A stretch of 64,000 bases of DNA from Pseudomonas sp. (lineage in GTDB: Bacteria > Pseudomonadota > Gammaproteobacteria > Pseudomonadales > Pseudomonadaceae). Position numbers and translations under genes: made by a program. The first letter of the stretch is position 1. Each line of letters starts with the position of its first letter. The stretch covers positions 1 to 64,000 of the forward strand of contig NZ_JASLGE010000085.1 of NCBI RefSeq assembly GCF_030150285.1, written 5' to 3'. Shown piece by piece: positions 45,534 to 55,151 of this stretch. A model generated the notes under the pieces. The model saw only the letters and a list, made by a program, of their open reading frames with translations, was not told where the DNA came from and made no database searches.

Positions 45534-46414
45534 GGTTTCTGCACTCCCAGCCAGCCTTCGCGGCCGTCCAGCACGCCACGGCTCAGTTGCCCGGCCGGCA
45601 CACTGTTGAGGTCTGCGGGAAGCAAGTCGCGCAAGGGGTGGAAATGAATGTCGCGGTCACGGGCCTGCGTCAGCAATTGACGAAAGTCGTTGGCCATAAG
45701 AATCCCTTCTACTTCTGCATGGATGGTGTACGCATTCAGCTTTTGCGGGCTGAAGCGATCAAGAATAAAGGTGTTGAAGTCGGCGGCACTGACGTCAGGG
45801 CCGACCACTTCATCAAACGTGGGCAAATCCACAGGGATTTGCGGCGCGCCCAGGCTGCCATCGGCCAACCGTGGTCGAAACAGACTGTGCCCGCGGCAAT
45901 CACTGTTGTAACGAAAGCCAAAGGTTTCTTTGGCCTGGACAACGCGTTCGTCGGCACGCCAGCCCGCTGCGGCTGAACACTCCACGGGGTGGCCCGTGAT
46001 GTCGCTCAGGGTGTCAACGCCACGGCGGATCTGCTCGATCAGTTGTGCCTCGCTCCAGCGCCCGGTGTTGGCTTGCCAGCCGTGGTGATCCCACGCGTGC
46101 AAGCCCACCTCGTGCCCGGCGGCCAGGGTCTGGCGCATCAAGTGCCCCAGGTCCTTGCCGATCGGTTTGCCTGGCCAGGCAGTGCCGGCCAGCAAAATAT
46201 CCCAGCCATACAGGCTGGCCGCTTTGGAGCGCATCATCTTCCAGAAGAACTGGGGCTTGATGAGCCGCCATAAATGGCGGCCCATGTTGTCCGGCCCTAC
46301 GCTAAAAAAAAACGTGGCCTTGATGTTGGCTTCATCGAGCAATTCGAGCAGCCGGGGCACCCCCTCACGGGTGCCTCGGTAGGTGTCGACATCAATGCGA
46401 AGTCCCGCCTGCAT
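45530..46414 (-). CDS. arnD: ArnD, 4-deoxy-4-formamido-L-arabinose-phosphoundecaprenol deformylase
   Basis: The 294-residue protein has the polysaccharide-deacetylase fold: LRIDVDTYRGTREGVPRLLELL supplies metal-binding Asp residues, and GHEVGLHAWDHHGWQ the His pair. ArnD removes the formyl group from the undecaprenyl-linked sugar, making the pathway irreversible. The ATG overlaps the end of arnA by one base. Confidence 0.95.
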   Translation of the reverse strand: MQAGLRIDVDTYRGTREGVPRLLELLDEANIKATFFFSVGPDNMGRHLWRLIKPQFFWKMMRSKAASLYGWDILLAGTAWPGKPIGKDLGHLMRQTLAAGHEVGLHAWDHHGWQANTGRWSEAQLIEQIRRGVDTLSDITGHPVECSAAAGWRADERVVQAKETFGFRYNSDCRGHSLFRPRLADGSLGAPQIPVDLPTFDEVVGPDVSAADFNTFILDRFSPQKLNAYTIHAEVEGILMANDFRQLLTQARDRDIHFHPLRDLLPADLNSVPAGQLSRGVLDGREGWLGVQKP

Positions 46415-48405
46415 TAGCGTTTTTCCGCGATTTCAACCATGGCTTCACGCAGGAAGAAATCCAGGGTCTTGCCGATGGTTTCGCTCAGCTCGGTGGTTGG
46501 GGTCCAGTCGATCAGGCGACGGGCGTTCTCGACGCTCGGTTTGCGGTGGCTCACGTCCTGGTAGCCGGTGCCGTAGAACGCTTGGCTTTCGACATCACGG
46601 AAACCGGCAAACGGCGGGAAGTTGTCACGCAGCGGGTGCGCTTCGAACTGACGCAGCAACTCTTCGCCCAGTTCACGAATGCTGGCTTCGTTTTCCGGGT
46701 TACCGATGTTGATGATCTGGCCGTCGCACTTGCCGCCCTTGTTGTCGATGATGCGTGCCAGTGCTTCGATACCATCGGCGACGTCGGTGAAGCAGCGCTT
46801 TTGTGCGCCGCCGTCGACCAGGCGAATCGGGGTGCCTTCCACGAGGTGCAGAATCAATTGAGTGATGGCGCGCGAGCTGCCCACCCGTGCCGAGTCCAGA
46901 CGGTCCAGGCGCGGACCCATCCAGTTGAACGGACGGAACAGCGTGAACTTCAAGCCTTTGGTGCCGTAAGCCCAGATCACACGGTCCAGCAGTTGCTTGG
47001 ACACGGAGTAGATCCAGCGCTGCTTGTTGATTGGGCCAACAATCAGGTTGGAGGTGTCTTCGTCGAAGTTTTGGTCCTGGCACATGCCATACACTTCGGA
47101 CGTAGACGGGAAAATCACGCGTTTGTTGTACTTGACGCAGTAACGCACCAGCTTGAGGTTTTCTTCGAAGTCCAGTTCGAACACGCGCAGCGGGTTGCGG
47201 GTGTATTCGATTGGCGTAGCGATGGCCACCAGCGGCAGAACCACGTCACATTTCTTGATGTGGTACTCGATCCACTCGGTGTGGATGCTGATGTCGCCTT
47301 CCACGAAGTGGAAGTTCGGGTGGCTGCGCAGGCGCTCGATGGCGTCAGAGCCGATGTCCAGGCCATACACTTCGTACTGGTCGTCTTGCAGCAGACGCTC
47401 GGACAAGTGGTTACCGATAAAGCCGTTCACGCCCAGGATCAGCACGCGGGTACGGCGCGCCGGGCGGCCGGATTCGCTGCCACGCAGGCGCGAACCTTCC
47501 ACCAGACCCAGTTCGCGGGCCAGTTGCGGGCCGCTCAGGTACAGGCCGTTGTCGTTGCGCTGACCGGCGGTGATCACCAGCGAGTCCTGACCGCACGCGA
47601 TGCGCAGGGGGTCGCAGCTGATCACGTGGCCCGGGGCGTAGCCCTCGTTGCCAGCAACCACTTCACTGCCCCACACGATCAGTTTGTGCTCGCCCACGGC
47701 GCAGAAGGCACCCGGGTAAGGTTGGGTCACAGCGCGCACCAGGTTGAACAGCTCTTCAGCGGGACGTGCCCACTGCAGCAGGCCGTCGGCAGGGGTGCGG
47801 CGGCCAAAGTACGTGGCCTTGGATTCGTCTTGCGCGGTTTCGCTCAGCTTGCCTTCAGGCAGCAGAGGCAGGGCCTCGGCCAGCAATTGGGCGGCGGTGT
47901 CGCGCAATTTGGCGTGCAGGGACAAGGCGGTGTCAGAGCGTTCGATGCTGATCCGCTGCTGGGCCAGGATGTCGCCTGCGTCGGCGCGCTTGACCATGCG
48001 GTGCAGGGTCACACCGGTTTCGGTTTCGCCATTGACCAGCACCCAGTTTGCCGGTGCACGGCCACGGTAGCGCGGCAGCAGCGAGCCGTGCAGGTTGAAA
48101 GCCCCTTTACTGACGCTGGCCAGCAGTTCTTCGCCCAGCAGGTGACGGTAGTAGAACGAGAAAATGTAATCGGCGTTCAGCTTGCGAATGCGCTCGATCC
48201 ACAGCGGGTGGTTAGCGTCTTCAGGGGCGTGAACCGGAATGCCTTTACGGGCGCACAGTTGGGCGACAGAACCGTAAAAGTTATTTTCCTTGGGGTCGTC
48301 AGCATGGGTAAACACAGCAGCAATTTCGTAGCCTGCATTGAGCAAGGCTTCGATGCCTGTGCAGCCAATATCGTGATAGGCGAAAACAACGGCTTTAAAA
48401 CTCAT
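46414..48405 (-). CDS. arnA: ArnA, bifunctional UDP-GlcA decarboxylase/Ara4N formyltransferase
   Basis: The 663-residue protein has an N-terminal formyltransferase domain (VFTHADDPKENNFYGSV, NLHGSLLPRYRGRAPANW) and a C-terminal SDR domain from about residue 318 (LILGVNGFIGNHLSERLL, STSEVYG, YSVSK). It oxidatively decarboxylates UDP-GlcA to UDP-Ara4O and later N-formylates UDP-Ara4N. Its two reactions need an intervening ArnB aminotransferase, which is not in this window. Confidence 0.96.
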   Translation of the reverse strand: MSFKAVVFAYHDIGCTGIEALLNAGYEIAAVFTHADDPKENNFYGSVAQLCARKGIPVHAPEDANHPLWIERIRKLNADYIFSFYYRHLLGEELLASVSKGAFNLHGSLLPRYRGRAPANWVLVNGETETGVTLHRMVKRADAGDILAQQRISIERSDTALSLHAKLRDTAAQLLAEALPLLPEGKLSETAQDESKATYFGRRTPADGLLQWARPAEELFNLVRAVTQPYPGAFCAVGEHKLIVWGSEVVAGNEGYAPGHVISCDPLRIACGQDSLVITAGQRNDNGLYLSGPQLARELGLVEGSRLRGSESGRPARRTRVLILGVNGFIGNHLSERLLQDDQYEVYGLDIGSDAIERLRSHPNFHFVEGDISIHTEWIEYHIKKCDVVLPLVAIATPIEYTRNPLRVFELDFEENLKLVRYCVKYNKRVIFPSTSEVYGMCQDQNFDEDTSNLIVGPINKQRWIYSVSKQLLDRVIWAYGTKGLKFTLFRPFNWMGPRLDRLDSARVGSSRAITQLILHLVEGTPIRLVDGGAQKRCFTDVADGIEALARIIDNKGGKCDGQIINIGNPENEASIRELGEELLRQFEAHPLRDNFPPFAGFRDVESQAFYGTGYQDVSHRKPSVENARRLIDWTPTTELSETIGKTLDFFLREAMVEIAEKR

Positions 48406-49415
48406 GATTGGACCTGTGTCGAAGTAGAGGTAGACGAATTGCCAGTTGGAGCAGGAGTTGCTTTAGGTTCGGCGCGCACGATTTTCTCGATAAAGAAGCG
48501 TGGCCGTGCACGCACGTCGCTGTACATACGGCCCAGGTATTCACCCAATAGCCCCATGCCGATAAATTGCCCGCCGGTAAACACGAATAGCACCGCGAAC
48601 AGCACAAAGGTGCCGCCGCCTGCCCACGAGGCCCCGAACATCAGGCGCAACGCAATCAGGACAATGGCAAAGAGCACGCCCAGCGCGGCCATGCTGAAGC
48701 CAATAATGCTCAGCAGGCGCAGCGGGGTAGTGGTCATGCAGGTGATCAGATCGAACATCAGATTGATCAGGCGCATCGGGCTGTATTTGGAGTCACCGTG
48801 CTCGCGCTCGGCATGCTGCACCAGCACCTCGGTGGTGTGGCGTGCAAAGCTGTTGGCGAGAATCGGGATAAACGTGCTGCGCTCACGGCAGGCCAGCATG
48901 GCGTCGACGATGGAGCGGCGATAAGCGCGCAGCATGCAGCCGTAATCACTCATGGCCACGCCGGTGGAGCGCTGTACAGCCAGGTTGATCAGGCGCGACG
49001 GCCAGCGACGCCAGGCGGAGTCCTGACGGTTGTTGCGCACGGTGCCGACCACGTCGTAACCCAGGGCGGCCTGCTCGACCAAGCGCGGAATTTCTTCCGG
49101 CGGGTTCTGCAAGTCAGCATCGAGGGTGATGACCACATCGCCTTTGGAATGCTCAAAGCCCGCCATAATGGCAGCATGCTGACCATAGTTGCGGTTGAGA
49201 ATCACGGCGACCACGGGGCTGCCTTCACGTTCAGCGGCGTCTTGCAGAATTTGCGCTGATTGGTCCCGGCTGCCGTCGTCCACCAGAACGATTTCGTAAG
49301 CGTGTGAGAGCTGTGCGCAGGCCGCTTCGGTACGGCGCAGTAACTCGGGCAGGCTCTCTTCTTCGTTATAAACCGGTATGACTATCGACACACACTGGAT
49401 AGGGTAGGGTTTCAA
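48402..49415 (-). CDS. arnC: ArnC, undecaprenyl-phosphate 4-deoxy-4-formamido-L-arabinose transferase
   Basis: The 337-residue GT2 protein has CVSIVIPVYNEEESLPELL at the N-terminus, DADLQNPPEEIP for the donor/metal site, and two C-terminal helices (LSIIGFSMAALGVLFAIVLI and FVLFAVLFVFTGGQFIGMGL). It loads Ara4FN onto undecaprenyl phosphate. It is the first gene of the operon here and overlaps arnA by four bases. The upstream arnB usual in Pseudomonas is absent. Confidence 0.94.
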   Translation of the reverse strand: MKPYPIQCVSIVIPVYNEEESLPELLRRTEAACAQLSHAYEIVLVDDGSRDQSAQILQDAAEREGSPVVAVILNRNYGQHAAIMAGFEHSKGDVVITLDADLQNPPEEIPRLVEQAALGYDVVGTVRNNRQDSAWRRWPSRLINLAVQRSTGVAMSDYGCMLRAYRRSIVDAMLACRERSTFIPILANSFARHTTEVLVQHAEREHGDSKYSPMRLINLMFDLITCMTTTPLRLLSIIGFSMAALGVLFAIVLIALRLMFGASWAGGGTFVLFAVLFVFTGGQFIGMGLLGEYLGRMYSDVRARPRFFIEKIVRAEPKATPAPTGNSSTSTSTQVQS

Positions 49416-49897
49416 ATTTTTCGTTCCAGTCAGTTCAATGGCACACGATGACTCGTCTTAAAATCGACCCGTTCGGGCCCCTGACGCAACTGCGCCATGA
49501 GGGATTAAAGACTATTACTTTCAAACGTAAAGCACTTAGCTTACGTTATCTTCATGATTTTCTTGCAGAGTATTGTGGATTTTCCTATTCAAGAATGTGC
49601 ATACGTTAAACGCACTCTTGTGAAAAACCTATGAAAGTCACCTGGAGGGGGGCTGATTTCTCAGTCCTGGACAGGTGTTATTCAGGTAAGCGGATAAAGA
49701 CGTCAACAGGGGGGGTAACACCCCTGTTTACTGCGGGGATATGCCGGCTTCATTATCCTAAATACAGCGCTTTATGAAGTGATACAGGTCAATGATCCGG
49801 CTAAGCAGTTGCACTTTTTTATTCAACTGAATCGAAACAGCACCAACCTGTAGATCTGTGACGTGCATCACATCGGCGGGTGCTGTTGTCAGGCCCT
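49416..49897. other. Gap upstream of arnC, promoter region, no gene
   Basis: No coding frame fits here. The part from about 49500 to 49620 is AT-rich and probably holds the arn promoter. A hairpin at 49705-49728 (AACAGGGG and CCCCTGTT) lies downstream of the imelysin gene and could end that transcript, although no T-run is seen on the minus strand. I could not identify a clear PmrA or PhoP box. Confidence 0.6.
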
Positions 49898-50722
49898 TTA
49901 GTTCAAGCCCAGCTTGCCGCGCAGGGTCGACAGGTCTTCAGCCAACGTGTTGACTGGGCCAATCAGGGCTTTGCGGTCATTGTCGTTCACTTTGTCATAG
50001 GTCTCGAACCCGCCGTTGGGTGTTTTGTACTTGGCCAGGATGGTATTCACGGTGGCGAAGTTTTTATCCACTTTGACGGCGAATGCCTTGTCGTTTTTCT
50101 CGATTTGCCCGCGCAACAGGTCAAAGATTGTCTTCGCGCCGTCTACGTTGCCCTGAAAGTCATACAGGTCGGTGTGACTGTAACGGTCTTCTTCCCCGGT
50201 CACCTTGGTGGCCGCCACTTCTTCCATCAGCGCCGCTGCGCCGCCCACCACTTTCTCGGGCGCGAATGTCAGCCCGGCCACGCGGGCTTGCAAGTCTTTG
50301 ACGTCCTTGTTCAAGCCGTCTGCCAACGGGCCCAGGCCTTCGGTGGTGTTCTCGGCAAACAGGCTGTATTCAAGGCGATGGAAACCGGTAAAGTCCTCGG
50401 CTTTGACGCCTTGCTCGTGATCGTCGACGCGTGAGTCGATGGAGGCATCGAGGTCGCTGAACAGTTCAGCGATCGGCTCAATCGATTCGTAGTACACGCG
50501 GGTCGGGGCGTAGAGTTTTTTAGCGGTGGCCAGGTCGCCCCGCTTCACAGCGTCGGTGAATGTTTGGGTATGGCTGGCCAGTTCGTCCAGTTGTTCGGTG
50601 ACATAAATCTTGTAGTCCGAAATGGGCTGCACCAGTTCCAGGGGGGCCGTTGCCGCCAGAACCGGAAGCGAGGTGTGAAGCAGGCCTAGGGCCAACAGCA
50701 GTGCAAGCGGCGACTTCTTCAT
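49898..50722 (-). CDS. Imelysin-family iron-uptake protein, EfeM-like
   Basis: The 274-residue protein has a signal peptide (ALLLALGLLHTSLPVLA) and an imelysin domain with the conserved GFHRLEYSLF (HxxE-type) motif and YSHTDLYDFQGN. It lacks the cupredoxin domain, so it is the short EfeM form. It lies 24 bases downstream of efeB and is the last gene of the efe group. It should act in the periplasm to bind ferrous or ferric iron before transfer to EfeU. Confidence 0.88.
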   Translation of the reverse strand: MKKSPLALLLALGLLHTSLPVLAATAPLELVQPISDYKIYVTEQLDELASHTQTFTDAVKRGDLATAKKLYAPTRVYYESIEPIAELFSDLDASIDSRVDDHEQGVKAEDFTGFHRLEYSLFAENTTEGLGPLADGLNKDVKDLQARVAGLTFAPEKVVGGAAALMEEVAATKVTGEEDRYSHTDLYDFQGNVDGAKTIFDLLRGQIEKNDKAFAVKVDKNFATVNTILAKYKTPNGGFETYDKVNDNDRKALIGPVNTLAEDLSTLRGKLGLN

Positions 50723-50746
50723 GGGACTTTTCCGTTGTGGTTGAGG

Positions 50747-52072
50747 TCAAGCGCGGGTGAGGGGGGCAGCGGCATCCAGCAGTGGACGCCCGATAAAATC
50801 CTGATCGTCCTGGCGTACGCCCGGCAGGGTGAAGAAATAACCGCCGCCCACCGGCTTGAGGTATTCCTCCAAGGGTTCACCGTTGAGGCGGTTCTGCACG
50901 CTGATAAAGCCGTTGTTCAAATCACTCTGGTAGCAGATGAACAGCAAACCCATGTCCAGTTGGCCGTTCTTGTTGACGCCGTTGGAATAGTTGAAGGGCC
51001 GGCGCAGGATCAGGCTGTTGGCGGTGTGTGCCGTGCGAGGGTTGGCCAGGCGAATATGAGCGTCCAGTGGCGTGATTTTGCCCAAGGGGTCGGCACTGTA
51101 ATCCGGCGCGTCGGTTTCACGGGTGCCGCCCATGGGGGCCCCCGTGGCTTTGTGGCGGCCGACAATGCTTTCCTGTTCCTGCAGCGGTGTGCGGTCCCAA
51201 CGCTCGACAAAATTACGAATGATGCGCACGGCCTGGTAGCTGCCGTTCACCGCCCAACGCGGCTCATCACTCTCGGGCTGAACCCAGACAATGCGATTCA
51301 TCGCGGTGTGGTCTGTGGAGTCGGGGTTGGCCGAGCCGTCGCGAAAGCCCAAAAAGTTGCGCGCACTTTGTACCGGTTCGCCCGGCCGGGCCGGGGTCTG
51401 TGGCGGCACGGTACCTTCCTGTTTCCAGCGCACCAGCAGCAAGTCCGGCAGGTTTTTCACCATGTCGCGCAGTGCGTGGATGTTGGTGTCGGCCGTGTTG
51501 GCGCAAAACTGCAGGCTTAAATCACCGTGGCACTGGGCTGGGTCGAGGGCATCGTTGGGGAAGCCCTGCATGCGGCTCAGCCGCTTGGGTTTGTGATCGG
51601 CCAGACCAAAGCGTTCATCGAACAGCGATTCGCCCACTGACACGGTGATGGTCAAGTTGTCGGGGCTGACCACCGGGCCGAGGATGCCGGAGTCGGTGGG
51701 CGGCAGTTTGGGGTCGACTTGCGGCACTTCACCGCCCCTCATCAAGAACGCGATGCGTTGGTTCAGGGTGCGGAACAACCGCTCCAGGTCGTCACGGTCT
51801 GTGGCCAGCACGTCGAAGGCCACCAGCATGCCAGCGGCCGGGCGCGGCGTGACGATGCCGCTTTGGTGCTGGCCGTGAAAGGCCTGGTGGTCCTGGGTTT
51901 TATCGCTGCTGGGGGCCTGGGCGACTTGAGTGGGCTGTTGCCCACCGCTCGCGGCCAGCGCTGGGCAGCTCAAGGCACTGCCCGCCAGAGCGGCCCCGGC
52001 CACCCCCATACCCAGCAGGATGCGGCGGCGTTGCAGGTTGAAGGTTTCGGTGCTGTGTTCTGAATCGCTCAT
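50747..52072 (-). CDS. efeB: EfeB, Tat-exported DyP-type haem peroxidase
   Basis: The 441-residue protein starts with a Tat signal (QRRRILLGMGVAGAALAG). The DyP signature GFRDGSANP (GxxDG) is present and later residues match the haem-binding region. EfeB oxidises ferrous iron or strips iron from haem in the periplasm and passes it to EfeU. I prefer ATG 52072; the upstream ATG 52078 sits on the GACGAG site. Confidence 0.92.
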   Translation of the reverse strand: MSDSEHSTETFNLQRRRILLGMGVAGAALAGSALSCPALAASGGQQPTQVAQAPSSDKTQDHQAFHGQHQSGIVTPRPAAGMLVAFDVLATDRDDLERLFRTLNQRIAFLMRGGEVPQVDPKLPPTDSGILGPVVSPDNLTITVSVGESLFDERFGLADHKPKRLSRMQGFPNDALDPAQCHGDLSLQFCANTADTNIHALRDMVKNLPDLLLVRWKQEGTVPPQTPARPGEPVQSARNFLGFRDGSANPDSTDHTAMNRIVWVQPESDEPRWAVNGSYQAVRIIRNFVERWDRTPLQEQESIVGRHKATGAPMGGTRETDAPDYSADPLGKITPLDAHIRLANPRTAHTANSLILRRPFNYSNGVNKNGQLDMGLLFICYQSDLNNGFISVQNRLNGEPLEEYLKPVGGGYFFTLPGVRQDDQDFIGRPLLDAAAPLTRA

Positions 52073-52089
52073 GTGCATCTCGTCTGTTG

Positions 52090-53283
52090 TTACAGGCCTG
52101 AAAGGCCGAGGGCAGGGTCGATTCCATCGAGTGCATCGGCCAGTGCCTTGGCCTTGTGGCTGATTGTTTGACGCTGCTCGGTGCTTACGCTGTCGTAGGT
52201 GCTGTAGCCCTGAGCGGTTTTAAAGCCCGCGAAGGTGTTGTCCAAGTCGGCGCTGGCGGCATCAAGGGCGTGCAAGAGGTCGCCGTTGTTTTTGGCCAGC
52301 AAGGGCCGTAACAAGTCGACCACTGTGCGGGTGACCCCCAGGTTGGCGGCGAAGCCATTAAGGTCGATATGGCTGTAGCGCTCCTCTTCACCGCTGCCAG
52401 CTCGGGTGTCTGCCAGGTTGTGCAGGTTGCGCGAGACGGTGCTTACCCACTGCTCGGGCGGCAGCGATTGCGCCAGCAGTTGCTGCTTGAGGGCGACGAC
52501 GTTGGCTTGCAACTGTTGGGCGAGCGGGGCCAGCCCTTGGGTGGTGCGTTGATCGAAGAGGGCATACTCGATGCGGTGAAAGCCGCTGAACGCCGGGTCC
52601 TGTTCGCGCTTCTCGAAATAGTCGGCGCGGGCGTTGATCGCCGTGTCCAGTTCGGCGAGACGTTGCGCGGCCGGTGCCAGGCGCTGATAGGCCTCGCGGG
52701 CAGGCACATACAGTGCTTGTGCCTGCTGCAGATCACCGGCGCTGATGGCCTGTGACAGCGCATCGACTGCTTTAATCAGCGCGGTGCTCTGGCTGCTCAG
52801 ATAAACCCGGAACTCAGACAGGGGGCCGATAAACGCCACCATGGAAGGCCGGGCCTTGGCCTTGGCGTCGGATTGCGCCGTGGGCGTGACGTGTAAGGTG
52901 CCGCGCGGGTTGCTGAGCAGGCCGCAGGTGATGGCGTAATCGCCGGGTGCCAGGCTGGCGTTGATCACCTGGCTGAGCCCTGGCGCGATATTTTCACGCT
53001 CTTCGACCACCAGTACGCCGTCAAGAATCTCCCATTCAACGGCGCGTTCGGAGGCATTGACGATTCGGAAACTGTTGAGCCCGGCGGGCACTGTCAGCGC
53101 ATTGGGCTCGCAGGCGTGGGAGTGAACCGTTACGGTGACTTCGTTGCTGTGAGCCTTGCGCTTGGCGGCCGCCATGTGCGAGGCGTAATAGAACAGCCCG
53201 CCCGCTGCGATCATGACGATCACCGAGCCGGCGACGGCCCAGCGCAAGGCGCGGGGCGGTGTACCACTTGCAGAGGTAGGCAT
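52090..53283 (-). CDS. efeO: EfeO with N-terminal cupredoxin and imelysin domains
   Basis: The 397-residue protein has a hydrophobic anchor at residues 13-34 rather than a plain cleavable signal, then a cupredoxin-like domain (HSHACEPNALTVPAG, YAITCGLL), then an imelysin domain with GFHRIEYALF. This is the full-length EfeO that binds iron and probably copper at the periplasmic face of EfeU. ATG 53283 is the first good start. The gene overlaps nothing but is eight bases from efeU, one operon. Confidence 0.9.
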   Translation of the reverse strand: MPTSASGTPPRALRWAVAGSVIVMIAAGGLFYYASHMAAAKRKAHSNEVTVTVHSHACEPNALTVPAGLNSFRIVNASERAVEWEILDGVLVVEERENIAPGLSQVINASLAPGDYAITCGLLSNPRGTLHVTPTAQSDAKAKARPSMVAFIGPLSEFRVYLSSQSTALIKAVDALSQAISAGDLQQAQALYVPAREAYQRLAPAAQRLAELDTAINARADYFEKREQDPAFSGFHRIEYALFDQRTTQGLAPLAQQLQANVVALKQQLLAQSLPPEQWVSTVSRNLHNLADTRAGSGEEERYSHIDLNGFAANLGVTRTVVDLLRPLLAKNNGDLLHALDAASADLDNTFAGFKTAQGYSTYDSVSTEQRQTISHKAKALADALDGIDPALGLSGL

Positions 53284-53291
53284 GCAGGACC

Positions 53292-54134
53292 TTATGGGTG
53301 TGTGACTGAAGGAGAGGGGCTTGCCTGCGGGGCCTTTGGCGAGCGGAAAAACAGCGCCAGCGTGACCAGCAGGTAAATGACATAAGCCGCCAGCACGCTG
53401 ACGCTGGGCGCATCCTGATAGCCGAACATGCCGGCCAGGACTGTGCCCAGCGGGCCATCCATCGGCAGGGTGGCGCTGATATCGAACACCACGGTTTGCA
53501 GGTGATTCCACAGCCCGGCTTCGTGCAGGGCTTGCACCGAATTGGCCAAGATGCCTGCGGCGACCACCAGAATAAACAGGCCCGTCCAGCGGAAAAACAG
53601 GCCAAGGTTCAAGCGCATGCTGCCGCTGTAGAGGGCAAAACCCACACCGATCGCCAGTACCAGCCCGAGCAACGCGCCCAGCGGTGCGGCGGGGCCTTCG
53701 CTTTGCTGGAACACCGCGAGCAGGAAGAACACGGTTTCCAGCCCTTCACGGGCCACGGCAAAAAACACCATGGCAATCAATGCAGTGACCTGATGCCTGG
53801 AGCCCGCGAGGGCCTGGTCCAGTGAGGTGTGCAGCGCGTGCTTGATGGAGCGCGCCACCTTGCGCATCCAGAACACCATAGAGCTGAGAATGCCCACGGC
53901 AACCAGGCCCACAAGGCCTTCAAACAGTTCCTGCTGTTTTTGCGGAAACTCGGCACTCATCAGTTCCAGGCCGCCGCCCACCAGCAGCGACAGCGCAGCG
54001 GCCAGAAACACGCCGATCCAGACGGCGGGCATCCACTGCCCGCGCCCGGTTTGCTTGAGGTAGCTGGCAATGATGCCGACGATAAGCGCGGCCTCAATCC
54101 CTTCGCGCAGCATGATCAGAAATGGAACCAGCAT
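53292..54134 (-). CDS. efeU: EfeU, FTR1-family iron permease
   Basis: The 280-residue protein has about seven hydrophobic segments and both FTR1 iron motifs, REGIE (LREGIEAALIVGI) and REGLE (AREGLETVFFLL). It moves iron through the inner membrane with electrons or iron passed by EfeO and EfeB. The start at 54134 matches the family N-terminus (MLVPFLIMLREG). No Fur box was recognised in the 190 bases upstream. Confidence 0.93.
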   Translation of the reverse strand: MLVPFLIMLREGIEAALIVGIIASYLKQTGRGQWMPAVWIGVFLAAALSLLVGGGLELMSAEFPQKQQELFEGLVGLVAVGILSSMVFWMRKVARSIKHALHTSLDQALAGSRHQVTALIAMVFFAVAREGLETVFFLLAVFQQSEGPAAPLGALLGLVLAIGVGFALYSGSMRLNLGLFFRWTGLFILVVAAGILANSVQALHEAGLWNHLQTVVFDISATLPMDGPLGTVLAGMFGYQDAPSVSVLAAYVIYLLVTLALFFRSPKAPQASPSPSVTHP

Positions 54135-54328
54135 GGACAGCACCGCAGAATGAATTAGATAGGGAGCTAAGTTGTAACATGTTGATACGTTTGGCCAAAC
54201 AAGAATCGATTGCATCTGCTGAACGCTGGCTGAACGAAAGGTGAGGGGGGATTCGGGGTGGTTTTTTGGGGGGGGGAACTGCCGGGTGTGCGCGACGCCG
54301 CTATTCAGTCGGCGCCACTGTGGGCGTA

Positions 54329-54805
54329 TTACAAGCCTAGTTGCGAAAGCCCCGGATGGTCATCAGGCCTGCGGCCCAACGGCCAGTGGAACTTGCGCTC
54401 TGATTCCTGAATGGGCAGGTCATTGATGCAGGCAAATCGATGAGCCATCAGCCCATTCTCGGTGAACTCCCAGTTTTCATTGCCGTAAGAGCGGAACCAG
54501 TTACCGGAATCATCGCGCCACTCATAGGCATAGCGCACAGCAATGCGGTTGTCGGTAAACGCCCACAGCTCCTTGATTAGGCGGTACTCCAGCTCCTTGC
54601 ACCATTTGCGCTGCAAAAAGGCCTGGGCCTCGGCCCGATTGCTCGCGAACTCCGTACGGTTACGCCAGCAGGTATCCAGGGTGTACGCCAGAGCCACCTT
54701 GGCGGCATCGCGACTGTTCCAGCCGTCTTCAGCGAGGCGTACTTTTAACGTCGCCGTTTCGCGGGTGAACGGCGGCACCGGTTGACGAATTTCTGAGCTG
54801 GACAT
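54329..54805 (-). CDS. NTF2-like protein (DUF1348 family)
   Basis: The 158-residue protein shows the DUF1348 pattern TLKVRLAEDGWNSRDAAKVA, followed by DTCWRNRTEF and FTENGLMAHRFACIND. NTF2-like folds bind small ligands, and their role here is unknown. ATG 54805 is the family-like start; a longer frame runs to 54850. It is a single gene between the efe group and the GntR cluster. Confidence 0.82.
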   Translation of the reverse strand: MSSSEIRQPVPPFTRETATLKVRLAEDGWNSRDAAKVALAYTLDTCWRNRTEFASNRAEAQAFLQRKWCKELEYRLIKELWAFTDNRIAVRYAYEWRDDSGNWFRSYGNENWEFTENGLMAHRFACINDLPIQESERKFHWPLGRRPDDHPGLSQLGL

Positions 54806-55151
54806 GGCGCTTGCTCCAAGGGTGGCAATAAACGGAGAGGGGGCGTGCAACGTGTCATAAAAGCGGGTATTGCGGCAATTATGTGGTAATCCCTCGATGA
54901 AAATGCTTGGCGGGGGATCTATAGCATGAGGGCAAGACAGTTAGGCGGGAACACCCGCAGTGGCTCGGCTCCCTTGTTCAATGATGCTCGTGTGTCATGC
55001 ACACAAAGGGCGCATGCGTACCCAAAACTGGGCACAAAAGTAACAAGTAACACGTGGAGGTAGCCGTTGCGGCTTTCCCCTTAGCCTGGAAACACCCCGT
55101 AATCCGGCGAATGCTCAGAGTTTGCCAAGGCTGGCACAGGCTTTGCTTTCT
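54806..55151. other. Gap without a gene between DUF1348 and GntR genes
   Basis: I see no coding frame or RNA gene here. A stretch around 55085-55125 is mixed composition, and the promoter of the GntR gene probably lies close to the palindrome at 55152. Confidence 0.55.

Noticed and set aside
43830..45647. 605-codon plus-strand frame over arnT
   Set aside because: Antisense of arnT, extremely Gln/His-rich, no domain or ribosome binding site.
46546..48924. 792-codon plus-strand frame over arnA and arnC
   Set aside because: Antisense of two well-supported genes; composition is a codon-bias shadow and no domain is seen.
49500..49620. PmrA- or PhoP-type box ahead of arnC
   Set aside because: AT-rich DNA is present, but no direct repeat fits the known consensus well enough.
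54135..54330. Fur box upstream of efeU
   Set aside because: No match to the 19-bp consensus could be found by eye.
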